Positions 10,180 through 22,800 of a stretch of 64,000 nt of DNA are shown in pieces. A model generated the notes under the pieces. That model was given only the letters and a program-made list of their open reading frames with translations. It ran no database searches and was not told where the DNA came from. Positions within the stretch are counted from its first letter, which is position 1, and the number at the start of each line of letters is the position of its first letter. The position numbers and the translations under genes were made by a program. This DNA is from Sparassis latifolia (taxonomy: Eukaryota > Basidiomycota > Agaricomycetes > Polyporales > Sparassidaceae): NCBI GenBank assembly GCA_018466975.1, contig CM031561.1:2790001-2854000 (forward strand), written 5' to 3'.

Positions 10180-13179
10180 TGTGTGCCTGTGTCGTAGCCC
10201 ACATACGAACGTTTATAGACCACATACCGACGTTTGTAGTCCACATACGAAGCGTCGTAGGCGACATACAAACATTCGTAGACAGCATACAAATATTTCT
10301 AAGCGACATACGAATATTTCTAAGCGGCATACAAAAAAGGCTTCTAAGCGACATACCGACGGTTACCACAGGCAGCATACAGAGTACGATAAACGACGTA
10401 CGGAGCATAGTAGACCACATACAGAGTGTCGTAAGCGACATACGGACGTTTCTAAGCGGCATACAAATACTTCTAAGCGGCAAAGGAACGTTTCTAAGCG
10501 ACATACAAATATTCACGAGAGACGCACTAGACGACGTTATTTCGAGTATCCGTTAGAGGTTTAAATTAGAGTCACACCACGTTAGAGGTATTAGTGTTTC
10601 GGTTGTAGTTTCGATTATAGTCAGCTTAGATGAGGATTAGAATCAGGTTTAGTATTTCGGTTAGCGGTTCGGTGAGGAACGTTATCTTTTCGTGTAGATC
10701 TATTATGTCACGCATCTATCACGCGTTTATAAAAAATAGACCGTCGTATTTAGTAGGCCGCATACAGAGTACTGTAGACCGCATACAGAGTACCATAGAC
10801 CACTATAGACCGCATACAGAATGCTATAGACCGCATACAGAGTGCTACGGACCGCTATAGACCGCATACAGAGTGTCGTAGCCCACATACGAACGTTTAT
10901 AGACCACATACCGACGTTTGTAGTCCACATACGAAGCGTCGTAGGCGACATACAAACATTCGTAGACAGCATACAAATATTTCTAAGCGACATACGAATA
11001 TTTCTAAGCGGCATACAAAAAAGGCTTCTAAGCGACATACCGACGGTTACCACAGGCAGCATACAGAGTACGATAAACGACGTACGGAGCATAGTAGACC
11101 ACATACAGAGTGTAAATGGCGACATACGGGCGCGTTCTAGCGGCATACAAATACTTCTAAGCGGCAAAGGAACGTTTCTAAGCGACATACAAATATTCAC
11201 GAGAGACGCACTAGACGACGTTATTTCGAGTATCCGTTAGAGGTTTAAATTAGAGTCACACCACGTTAGAGGTATTAGTGTTTCGGTTGTAGTTTCGATT
11301 ATAGTCAGCTTAGATGAGGATTAGAATCAGGTTTAGTATTTGGTTAAGCGGTTCGGTGAGGAACGTTATCTTTTCGTGTAGATCTATTATGTCACGCATC
11401 TATCACGCGTTTATAAAAAATAGACCGTCGTATTTAGTAGGCCGCATACAGAGTACCATAGACCACTATAGACCGCATACAGAACGCTACGGACCGCGTA
11501 CAGAATGCTATAGACGCATACAGAGTGCTACGGACGCTATAGACGCATACAGAGTGTCGTAGCCACATCTGACGTTTATAGACCACATACCGGCGTTTGT
11601 AGTCCACATCTGAGCGTCGTGGCGACATACAAACGATTCGTAGACAGCATACAAATATTTCTAGCGACATACGAATATTTCTAGCGGCATACAAAAAGGC
11701 TTAGCGACATACCGGCCAGTTACCACAGGCAGCATACAGAGTGCGATAAGCGGCGTCACGGGCATAGTAGACCACATACAGAGTGTCGTAAGCGACATAC
11801 GGACGTTTCTAAGCGGCATACAAATACTTCTAAGCGGCAAAGGAACGTTTCTAAGCGACATACAAATATTTACGAGAGACGCACTAGACGACGTTATTTC
11901 GAGTATCCGTTAGAGGTTTAAATTAGAGTCACACCACGTTAGAGGTATTAGTGTTTCGGTTGTAGTTTCGATTATAGTCAGCTTAGATGAGGATTAGAAT
12001 CAGGTTTAGTATTTCGGTTAGCGGTTCGGTGAGGAACGTTATCTTTTCGTGTAGATCTATTATGTCACGCATCTATCACGCGTTTATAAAAAATAGACCG
12101 TCGTATTTAGTAGGCCGCATACAGAGTACCATAGACCACTATAGACCGCATACAGAACGCTACGGACCGCGTACAGAATGCTATAGACCGCATACAGAGT
12201 GCTACGGACCGCTATAGACCGCATACAGAGTGTCGTAGCCCACATACGAACGTTTATAGACCACATACCGACGTTTGTAGTCCACATACGAAGCGTCGTA
12301 GGCGACATACAAACATTCGTAGACAGCATACAAATATTTCTAAGCGACATACGAATATTTCTAAGCGGCATACAAAAAAGGCTTCTAAGCGACATACCGA
12401 CGGTTACCACAGGCAGCATACAGAGTACGATAAACGACGTACGGAGCATAGTAGACCACATACAGAGTGTCGTAAGCGACATACGGACGTTTCTAAGCGG
12501 CATACAAATACTTCTAAGCGGCAAAGGAACGTTTCTAAGCGACATACAAATATTTACGAGAGACGCACTAGACGACGTTATTTCGAGTATCCGTTAGAGG
12601 TTTAAATTAGAGTCACACCACGTTAGAGGTATTAGTGTTTCGGTTGTAGTTTCGATTATAGTCAGCTTAGATGAGGATTAGAATCAGGTTTAGTATTTCG
12701 GTTAGCGGTTCGGTGAGGAACGTTATCTTTTCGTGTAGATCTATTATGTCACGCATCTATCACGCGTTTATAAAAAATAGACCGTCGTATTTAGTAGGCC
12801 GCATACAGAGTCTGTAGACCACTATAGGCCGCACCGCGTACAGAGCTATAGACCGCATACACGCGACGCTACAGACGCATGCTATCGAGCCCGCATACGT
12901 TTATAGACTACGGACCGCGTTTGTATCCACATCTGAGCGTCGCATACAAACATTCGTAGACAGCATACAAATATTTCTAAGCGACATCACGAATATTTCT
13001 AGCGGCATACAAAAAGGCTTCTGGCGACATACCGGCGGTTCTGCAGGGCACATACAGAAGTCGATAAGCGGCGTTTGCATAGTAGACCACATCAGAGTGT
13101 AAAGTGGCGACATACGGTCGTTCTAAGCGGCGACATACAAAGCGGCATTCGTTTCTAGACAGCATACAAATATTTCTAA
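10180..13179. repeat. Array C variant, tandem units of about 680 bp, up to the gap
   Basis: At least four consecutive units of about 673-684 bp, anchored by ATGAGGATTAGAATCAGG at 10630, 11314, 11987 and 12671. Each unit carries a run of the 21-bp repeat plus the spacer. Parts of the unit near 11430-11770 and the last stretch (about 12800-13179) differ from the others by many single-base losses, mainly one C out of CC, and by CATACGA changing to CATCTGA. That pattern looks like consensus error beside the gap. Confidence 0.85.
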
Positions 13180-13279
13180 NNNNNNNNNNNNNNNNNNNNN
13201 NNNNNNNNNNNNNNNNNNNNNNNNNNNNNNNNNNNNNNNNNNNNNNNNNNNNNNNNNNNNNNNNNNNNNNNNNNNNNNN
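13180..13279. other. Assembly gap, 100 N
   Basis: Exactly 100 N, a conventional placeholder for a gap of unknown size. It separates the satellite block from a retrotransposon fragment, so the two sides may not be neighbours at the distance shown. Confidence 0.98.
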
Positions 13280-14899
<1,620 letters not shown>

Positions 14900-14916
14900 A
14901 GGAGAAGAAACCTGGA

Positions 14917-15093
14917 ATGACTACCACGGCAGTTCTCCTCATCATCTTTCTAATTGTCCTCCACTGCACAACCCTCGCTTTTCTTTGGATCGTCCACCGA
15001 ATCCTCATCAGACGACTTGTCGAACACACACTCTTCACATGTGACAACCCGCACGCTAACGGCTGGGGTGATCAGAACGATGCCTGGAACTGA
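14917..15093 (+). CDS. 58-residue single-pass membrane peptide ORF in the Ty3 element
   Basis: ATG-to-TGA frame lying 17 bp after the pol stop. Residues about 4-27 are strongly hydrophobic (TAVLLIIFLIVLHCTTLAFL) and are followed by basic residues (HRILIRR) and a polar tail, so it would be a small single-pass membrane protein. I recognise no family. It overlaps the start of the next ORF by 14 nt in another frame. The frame is intact although pol is broken, but at this length chance cannot be excluded. Confidence 0.45.
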   Translation: MTTTAVLLIIFLIVLHCTTLAFLWIVHRILIRRLVEHTLFTCDNPHANGWGDQNDAWN

Positions 15094-15229
15094 CCAGGCA
15101 ATTCTTATCTCTGTGGGAATATTCTTTATCGCCCAATGGATTTTCATCTATTTGATTATCACCCGGATCCATGACATTCTATTTCACATCACAGATAACC
15201 GCGATCCCCTTAACAACCGAAAGATATAA
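15080..15229 (+). CDS. 49-residue single-pass membrane peptide ORF in the Ty3 element
   Basis: Starts at an ATG inside the end of the preceding ORF (14-nt overlap). Residues about 6-27 (QAILISVGIFFIAQWIFIYL) form one hydrophobic segment, followed by a polar tail (RIHDILFHITDNRDPLNNRK). Two successive overlapping membrane peptides between pol and the LTR resemble an accessory module. No homologue is known to me, and expression is unproven. Confidence 0.42.
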   Translation: MPGTDQAILISVGIFFIAQWIFIYLIITRIHDILFHITDNRDPLNNRKI

Positions 15230-15255
15230 AAGGAGGAGAAGACAACGTATCATCA

Positions 15256-15991
15256 ATGCCCACTTCCGCTATAGACGACCTTGTTCACAATATACTCGCT
15301 GAGGTCGCTTCCACAATTATGAGCATCCCCACATCGCCTACGCTTATTAATGGAGTACCCTCTCGAGCACAGACCCCCTTTATCCACGATTCATCGCCCT
15401 CACCTTCAATCGAACTCAGTCATGCATCTAGTGAACAAGAATTTGCCACACGTCTGATCTCGGCCATCCGCGTCCCCGTCGACTTTACAGATATCCTCGT
15501 CGCCCTACGAAATCGCCCGCAAGATTGACAAGCGGTGATTTCTATGCAACGAGCGTTAGAGATGGTCGAGTGGATGCAGACGGCCAGACAGGAGCTCATC
15601 GCAGCAGAGGAAAGGACGAGTAGAGCCTGAACCAGAGTCGACCAAGTCTGGTCGTTGTCGCAATCTGATCACTCATACAGCACAGGAGATTTGGAGGGAG
15701 CATGGGGACGAAGACATCGGACATATCCTCGGATACACCACTAATGGAATACTCGCATCCACTCCTCGCTCGTCGCCAGAACCAATTCCCATTCGACCTT
15801 GCCCTTTTCGTTCGCACGTACCCAGTGGACGATCTCCATTATCCCAACCATCTTTCTCGACCGCATCCACTTCTTCGCGTCGCAGTCATCCCTACAGGAA
15901 TGGACGTATCCCCGAACAAGGATCACGAACCAGCCGGCGGACATGCTACAGATGTGGAGGAGATCATTATGTCTGCGACTGCCCCCGATGA
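15256..15991 (+). pseudogene. Zinc-knuckle ORF downstream of pol, frameshifted
   Basis: Begins with an intact 90-residue frame (15256-15528; MPTSAIDDLVHNILAEVAS...) and continues in other frames through MQRALEMVEWMQTARQELIA (about 15544) and a Ser/Pro/Arg-rich stretch to CYRCGGDHYVCDCP at about 15950-15985. That is a CxxC-x3-H-x4-C variant of the retroviral-type CCHC knuckle, one residue shorter than the norm. The order, helical N-part then basic region then knuckle, is gag/nucleocapsid-like, yet it lies after pol. It could be an extra 3' ORF of this element or the remnant of another element's gag. Confidence 0.5.
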
Positions 15992-16044
15992 CGATGAAGA
16001 TCACAATATTTCTTGTGGGACAAGAAACGTTAGACGGGAGCTAA

Positions 16045-16676
16045 TGTTACAACGCTCCTCACTTGTGGCACGTCTTTTCTTTTTCTTTTCCTTGTTCCCT
16101 TTACGTTACCAGACCATGTGATCCAACACGTGACTCATCGGGCGCAACCTCCGATTCTTTACCCAGATTCCAGAACCCTAGTCTGGGGTTACACGGATCA
16201 ACTCTGGACCTTCTTCTTATCACACATGCAAGGCGTGCATGTATGCCTCATCTTTACCTCGTTCTGATACGACTTGTTATCCCCATTAGTACTGATTATC
16301 TCTCACGATCTTACTCAGCTTTCTCATACATATTATTTCCTCGCTGTTAGGTTACCCAGACATCGTTTCACCTTATCTAGCCAATGAGCGATCCTGTATT
16401 ACTGCATAGTACTGTGGATACCTTTTGTATAAGTAGACGACCTCGTCGAGCTGGATCCCCATCTCGACCTGGTTACTATTAAACCAGCTTTTCACTTGCC
16501 TTTGACTGAGATCGACCGTCAGTAGCAGACAGCTACTACGAGTCATAAACGAACTCTGATCGACCTTCAGTGCGAGGACATTGCCAGAAGTGTCACTTGA
16601 ACGGACTTGTGTCTTAGACTAAGACCTTGTCTCGTGATGACTCGACTAGACGCTCGTGTTTCGCTGCCGCATAACA
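16045..16676 (+). mobile_element. 3' LTR of the Ty3/gypsy element
   Basis: Starts TGTTACAACGC and ends GCATAACA (TGTTA/TAACA inverted ends), preceded by the short purine tract GACGGGAG. It contains CACGTGACTCATC (an E-box abutting a GCN4/AP-1-type TGACTCA) near 16128 and a TATA-like TGTATAAGTAG near 16428. The segment CCCCATCTCGACCTGGTTAC near 16460 is also found, slightly changed, in the solo LTR at 28737-29555, so the two belong to related families. Confidence 0.8.
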
Positions 16677-17162
16677 GCAGTGCATACCGGCACATCCCGC
16701 CTACACCAAACCCGGGTCCGTGACAGTGATCCTGCGTGAGTACTTGGAGCTGAACCCTACATTTCCTGGAGACATGCGGAAGGCTGCAGCAGTGATGTAT
16801 AAACCCGCAGCACTGCCGAGCTGCCACTCTATTTCCGCTGGTGCGATGTCGTGTTGGCAGCTGAGGACCTTCTGGAGACAGTCAAAGTGAAGGTGGATAA
16901 ATACAGGTCTTAGTCGGAGGGCACTCAAGGTAGACAAGATCCGAAGGTGGTTGAGCTGCTGAAGAACTAATTGTAAGCACTGCAAACTGTGTAAGAGGCT
17001 TACCTATCAGTAGAATATTTGTTCATCTGAGCGAAATTTTGAGCATGGCTGTGACTAGACTTGTGTAGCACTCTGCGATCAGGCATACAGGATCGTCATA
17101 GGTGCCAGGGAACTGTAGAAGCATGAGCTAGAATCCTGGCGCTGCACTGCATGCATGCTCAC
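16677..17162. other. Decayed sequence, possible plus-strand coding remnant
   Basis: A plus-strand reading near 16728-16970 (REYLELNPTFPGDMRKAA, then after a frame change PLYFRWCDVVLAAEDLLETV) has a coding look but is interrupted, and I recognise no family. The rest may be the 3' end of the dehydrogenase on the minus strand, where I could not follow the exons. Confidence 0.3.
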
Positions 17163-18110
17163 TGGTCCAATTCGCGCCCACCATGGTTGGAGAGAATGAT
17201 CGCTTGCACTCCATATGTGAATGCCTTCTCTGCATCCTGCACAGTGTGTCATCAGAATTCGCTGGTGCATGCTTACCGAAACTTACCTCCACACACTGGA
17301 TGCTCTTGACAATGATGGGCAGCTTCATGAGACTTCGGATCCAAAGAATGTCCTCCCTTGGGGCATGCAATTCTGATGTTGATTTATTTGTGAAGCACAC
17401 GAATTAACTCACAGGAAAGTTCAGGATCCTGGTAACCAGATATAGCCTGAACATAATCCGGTAAGTGTGATGGCACTAAAAGTATCAGAGACGACTCACA
17501 TGTGCTACTCCAAGTCCACCGGTCAGGCCCGTTGCTGACTTTCCATATGCTGCAGGCATGTCCTGGACGAGAGCCAGGTGTCAACCCTGCTACTACTTCG
17601 TAAATAAGACACCCACCATGAAATCCTCCTTTGGGCGCTTGAGATGAGATGTGTTGGGGTATGGCAGATGAGACATGACTGACTTACACACATAAGCAGA
17701 ACCAGAAGCTCTTGAAGGACACGATGTTCTCTGCATATGAGCTATCATTGTCTGCAGTCGATCTATAATATGCCCATGCTGTTTTGGTGAGCACCTGCTG
17801 GGTGAATTTCTGCACACAGACCTTTGAGAAAATGTGTCTTCACATGAGATCTGAGAGGGTGGCATACCTCTATGTCGTTCAAGTTCAATGCAGCTAAAGG
17901 CAGAGGAAGCAACTCCCTCACTTTCACTATCTGGAATTCCTCTTCTGTGAGCTGTTTGTGATCTACTGGCACAGTTGCAGGGTCGACAGGTTCAAGATGT
18001 GCTTCAGGTGGAAGATGTGAGAGTGCGTCCAGCGAGTGGACAGGAACAAATGCCTTTCTGTGCCAGCATGTCCAGAGGTGTCATAGCCAGTTTGTGGCAA
18101 GTGGATAATA
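17163..18110 (-). pseudogene. FMN-dependent alpha-hydroxyacid dehydrogenase (cytochrome b2-like), decayed
   Basis: The minus strand carries consecutive exons of a cytochrome b2/L-lactate dehydrogenase-type enzyme, which oxidises 2-hydroxyacids with FMN. In order: the end of a cytochrome b5 domain and linker (SLDALSHLPPEAHLEPVDPA, about 18040-17985); RELLPLPLAALNLNDIE up to the donor at 17867; VLTKTAWAYYRSTADN from 17794; DILWIRSLMKLPIIVKSIQC ending at 17287; then DAEKAFTYGVQAIILSNHGG and RELD (17163-17236) with the SNHGGR active-site motif. Introns of 73 and 50 nt fit exactly. A frame break lies in the b5 part (about 18050), the middle of the barrel is only partly traceable, and R-to-C/G-to-S type changes are present. 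The C-terminal third is not found. Confidence 0.68.
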
Positions 18111-18205
18111 GGTACATATAATGAATGACATATCAAACCACCAATTCCTTGTGATGCATCTGCACATCGTGGGGCACCCTCGCGCGTGCAACTCATACTA
18201 TGTCA

Positions 18206-18648
18206 ACATCCAGACAGACGGGCCAATAACAACCGACCTCTGGCAGCACTGCCTGTTCTTCCACCGGGATAATGGTGGATAGGAGAACATTTTTGTACAT
18301 GCTACACCCTCATATTCTTTCATCTCGCAGCCCCACTGAGCCATGCTTGTATCACAGATCCCCTTCTCAGACTTCATGCTTACGAATGTGGGTGAGGTAT
18401 CACCAGAGCAGATCAAGATGTTCTGTGAGCATGTCCGCACCATCGGCATATCGATGCTCGATGGTAACAATAGAGTCTCAGGCCCGTATGAGCTTGGCGT
18501 CGACTCCTTCCACATGGTGAACCATGAGGACATGCCGCTTGCTGCTATACCTAGTACGTGTGTTCCAACATGATGAGGTGGGTGCTAACATGTGTTTGCA
18601 GAAGTCGAATTGTTGAAAGGAATGCAATGGGAGAGACATCCTGTATGA
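18206..18648 (+). pseudogene. Unidentified two-exon gene, decayed
   Basis: A plus-strand frame with a coding look: VNIQTDGPITTDLWQHCLFF, a TAG, FVHATPSYSFISQP, a TGA, then an open frame from ATG 18343 (MLVSQIPFSDFMLTNVGEVS... to 18553). An intron 18554-18601 (GTACGT, branch GCTAAC, TTTGCAG) joins in phase to KVELLKGMQWERHPV and a stop at 18646-18648. The clean splice and compact end argue for a former real gene. I do not recognise the family. It lies head-to-head with the dehydrogenase remnant. Confidence 0.45.
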
Positions 18649-19309
18649 GCGGTCGTGTAGCTTGCTGTGTGTGCCATCCATCTATCTAGGACTTCTATTT
18701 CTCTACTTTCACACCAGAAATGATGCTCAAAGTCTTGAGCAGTGACTGCCACTGTCAAACAGCTTCACAGAAAAGGCACTTCTATCAGCACTATCTGCCA
18801 CTCACATCATCTTAAAGGTTGGTGACTGGTATACTCATGGCGAGCATGGGAACTAGCCTTGCTACCGCAAGATGTGTTAATATCATCAAATGACCTCTCG
18901 ACATGATACATCTGTCAGAGGGCGCTGCCACGAAATCAGTGATATGTCGAGGCAGACGACAGCCCTGGCAGCCCGTAGCCAAATACAGTGTTTTGCATTC
19001 ACAGGTGGACATGACATTTAGCGTATTATTCACAACAATGAAGTTCTAATATCCAGCAGGAGAATCCATGATGGGAACGAGTAGAAACGGAGTGTGAGGG
19101 AGTGAGAGATGGAAGCTGTAACAATTGCGCACATTGAAAATACAGAGCAAGACGACAATGGGAAACAATCCGGTTGCGGGATGCCACAGACAACGGAAGC
19201 TCATAACTCACAAGAGAAGATGAGAAAACAAGAAGAGAAGGTGGCACTATGATCTATGGTACCATGGGAATGGGAACAGCAGTGATGGAAAGCAGAATAC
19301 AGGATGCCA

Positions 19310-20232
19310 TCATACAATGACACACCCACCACAGCAGTGCCCTGCACCATCTTCAGGGTGCTGTCCAGAGTACATTCTGGGCATGGTCGGTGCGGTGAAC
19401 TGCACACCGGAATGGCCTGTCTGCTTCTCCTGTACACGAGCCTATTCTCAGAAGGCACTGCAAATGACCGTATCGACCTTGTTATACTTTCTAATTTCAT
19501 GGACGAGGTTATGAAATGCCTCATCGACGTTAATCCATTGCTTCGCAGATGTCATGATGAACTTGCAACCTAAATGCTTTGCAAGGTCATGGCCCTCTGT
19601 CCAGTGGCACATTCTGTCAGTCTCACCAACACTGGAAAGAGTGGGAGATGATGTATACCATTCATGCCGACCTGGCACTCATACTCGAGATCATTCTTGT
19701 TCGCGATGATAATGACAGTGAACGAATCCTGGTCCTTCATGCGGAGGATCTGCTGATGGAATGTGCTGATTTCCTTAAAGAAGTTGCATGATGTGATCGA
19801 GTAGACGAGCAAGAAACCTTCACCAGTGCGCATGTACTGCTCACGCATCATGCTGCAGCGTGTGAAATGGTGTGAGTCACTGGTGTGAGCGGAGGTAATG
19901 CACCCGTATTCTTCCTGCCTGGCCATGTCTAGTATATCCAGGAGCATGACTTCATCATCAATCACGCATTGCTTACAGTACGAATCTGTGCAAGATCGTC
20001 AGAATTGTCTTTACAGCTATCTGCCTCGTATCTGGGGTTGAACAATGAACAAATTTTGCTGGAGCTATTGGAGATTCAGGAGAGGTGGCACGATGAATGT
20101 GGGGGGCGGAAGCAAATGCAGCGGAGATAAATGGTGCAACCTAGCGTGCTTACTCACCTTCGATGGTGGGGTTATACTCATCCATGAAATGGCTCTGAAT
20201 GAATTGAACCATCACAGCTGACTTTCTGACAC
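19310..20232 (-). pseudogene. ras: Ras-type small GTPase, five exons, 5' exon not found
   Basis: Five exons on the minus strand join in frame: 20158-20232, 19904-19985, 19659-19852, 19478-19596 and 19310-19429. They read as Ras from the P-loop to the CAAX box: KSAVMVQFIQSHFMDEYNPT, VIDDEV...[34 protein letters not shown] (NKxD), FIMTSAK (SAK) and a C-terminus ending HCCGGCVIV with palmitoylation-type cysteines and a CVIV prenylation box. Yet invariant residues are changed: the P-loop reads GVRKSA (Gly15 to Arg), switch II reads DMARQEEY (Thr58 to Met, Gly60 to Arg), and switch I reads EYNPT (Asp33 to Asn). These should abolish GTP handling. Most changes fit C-to-T/G-to-A transitions. The first exon (about 13 residues) was not found. 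It is either a recently dead gene or a divergent non-GTP-binding paralogue. Confidence 0.82.
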
Positions 20233-22510
20233 CTGCGGGACACTCGTCAGGGTCACACTTAAAATCATAGTTTATAGTTGTAGCAAGGCATGGCACTAGA
20301 AGAAGCAGATTTGGTGAAGACTCTGATAGAGTGCAAGGAAGGTAAGATTACGATTAATTTGGTCATGTTTTCGTGTGGGAAGCCATATCATTCTTGTCCC
20401 TGTATTATGAAATGGCAAGGGAGAGCAAGCTTTGTACTCTTATTGGCAAGATGACAATTTTCAGAGACAATGACATCAGATAGGCACTTCCATTCCATGG
20501 TGCAAAGAGCGCTGAGGTGATGCTAATGAGGCCGCTGCCAGCTAGCTACATTTATAGGCTCATTAACTTCACCTCAGTCGGATGATGGATACCACAGTCA
20601 TTGGTACATTTCCTCTTTGACTGCTTCCAGCCTCTCAGTGGACATAATGCATCCCCCAACTAGCAGTTGTCAAAATTGAGGGTGCAGGAGCACTGCGTTA
20701 TGGCCGTTTTGAGCCAGGATGCACCCATCCATGTATTTAATCTATGCTAAAAACTGCGGTAGCATGGGTTGTGCTGTCCTGAATGGTCTCGTAGAAGTGT
20801 GGTACCTCCCTGCAGTGTTTAGACCTCAAAGCCAAAACATGTGTCCGTAAACTCACAGCTCAGGGCCTTGGTAACCCTGGGCCTTTGTATGTCCCTCATT
20901 GCTCTTTGAAGATCACCAATGATATCTTTCCTCGACAGCCTGTATGCATGCATGCCAGTCATGCTCTTACCCTCACTCTTTATTGTCCCTGTGTGCAACC
21001 TCCAAAACCCGACCACCTTCATCGTCATGGTCCTGTTCATCCATGCACTCATCCAGCTCCTCGCTTGCAGGTAGGAGTTCGTATGTACAAGGTCTTTCGA
21101 TGTGACAGGTCAGTAACCGACCCCTTACACCCATCTTGGCTTCCCACACCAGTAATGATATTATGCGCAGTGCAGCACAGCGACCCATTGTGTTTCTCTG
21201 TACACGGTGTACGTGATGGGCAAGTTCAGAAATATGAGTATTCTGGCCATCTAGGTGTTTTTACAAGTACGAGATATTTACTTTATGTAAAGCTCTCACA
21301 GGGAATTTGCATGTGCTTCTGCTAGTTCACAGGCTTGCTAACACCTTATTTGAGATGCAAGAAGCAAGCAATGCATGCAATGTGTTCATCATGCAGAGCA
21401 AGATACAAAGTGACCGTGATGGTACATACGAGGACGCGAGCATACCACGGACTCCTGTGTATCATCCTTATTTTTGCCTCAAATCACTGAGACACCATGG
21501 CATTAATCTCATGCTCTGCATGTCTGGGGAACAGATGCACGTCCTCAATTTCTTAGATGTATGGTGTTTCAATGTGATGTCTTCATATTGAATTTTTACA
21601 CAACCTACTTTTCAGTATTTGTTAAGTCAGCAAGTGTCGAGGTCAGCTCGTAGGGTCCAATATGAACTCTTACCTCAGCACGTTGAACATACTCACTTTT
21701 GCGATGCCAATAGTGCCCCTCCTGCCAATGTTACTTCCCTTTCAACAGCGCGAATCACATGTTTTGATCGTTCTCAATGTCATTTTATCACGTACTGGTT
21801 TTTGGTTGATTTGCCCTGTCAGGCTTTGCAATAATGGGAAAACCTACTCCTGGGTCTCGCGTGTGGATTGGCAGGACCACCACTTTAGCCATGAACCCTC
21901 AGACTTTGTTCAATAGACAATGCATCAGAGCGTTTACTACATGTACCTGGACCCGCGGTGGTGCAACTTTGAAGCACATAGCTGCAATGCTTTGTTACAT
22001 TCTCCTCGGATGCTCCAGGATTATCGCCATGCTCTTGTATATTTTGTGACAGGTCCTTAACATTTCAACCCTGTGTGTCTGTTGCAGATTTGTTCTGTGT
22101 GCATGCTGAATGTGCCGGATTCCCCCATCAGGCACATTGACCTGGTCATGTTGTATACTCACGTCTCACAAGTTGACACCTTGGCCAGATGCCACATTCC
22201 CATCGGCGGATATGCATTGTTCACCTTCTTTAAAAGGTATAGCATTGCACTTGCACCCATTTCCACGCAGCCTCAGAATGACTCCATGCAAGTGGCACCA
22301 TGGGTAACTTGAATGCCAATTGCTCAATAGTTTCCATGTCTATGTTGTTTGCTGCCATGCAACTATTCGTAAATGTGTATTTAGGTTGCGCTCGGAGTCC
22401 ACAGCTAGCGTTTTGTACCAATTCAAAGGGAGCGAAGGCTTGACTTCGACAATACTTTCTGAGATGAGAGCTTTACGTTATGGTGCGCAATTGCAACCAT
22501 TTACACAACT
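20233..22510. other. Decayed sequence with exon-like fragments, no gene identified
   Basis: Fragments with a coding look include, on minus, SEELDECMDEQDHDDEGG (about 21050) and KDIIGDLQRAMRDIQRP (about 20900). On plus there are GKTYSWVSRVDWQDHHFSHE (about 21835-21910) and HIDLVMLYTHVSQVDTLARC (about 22135-22195). None can be chained or matched to a family. The stretch is TG/CA-rich and seems poor in CG, like the neighbouring pseudogenes. Confidence 0.35.
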
Positions 22511-22529
22511 ATGTAAATGAATGAGGCCT

Positions 22530-22800
22530 CAGGCATTGTGATCGCGGAAGCCGCGCTGCAAGCGCTGGTGCAGCTCGAGCACCATAAGATGACATGATGA
22601 AGGCTTCTGAGGGATCTTCCTTTGCCTTTGTGGATGAGCAGCTTTGAGCTGCCATACATGCAGTGAGAGCTGGCCACTCAGGAAGCCAGTGAGCCACTCG
22701 AGTAAGTCGCTGCCCAATAAAGCGCTCAGGAGCCAACCAGGAGCAGCCCAGTCAGCTACCCAGTCAGCCACCCAATGAGCCACTCAGGAGCCACTCAGTC
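22530..22800. repeat. Short degenerate tandem repeat (AGCCACTCAGGA type)
   Basis: Irregular repeats of about 10-14 bp (GCCACTCAGGA, CAGTCAGCCACCCA, AGGAGCCAACCAGG), densest from 22670 to 22805. No coding value. Confidence 0.6.

Noticed and set aside
16728..16970. Plus-strand protein-coding gene downstream of the LTR
   Set aside because: Coding-like fragments exist but need several frame changes and match no family I know.
20400..20445. Missing first exon of the Ras gene (a GAGTACAAAGCTTGC stretch on minus resembling EYKL)
   Set aside because: It would need a one-base change, lacks the VVVGGGG end and has no clear donor; too weak to annotate.
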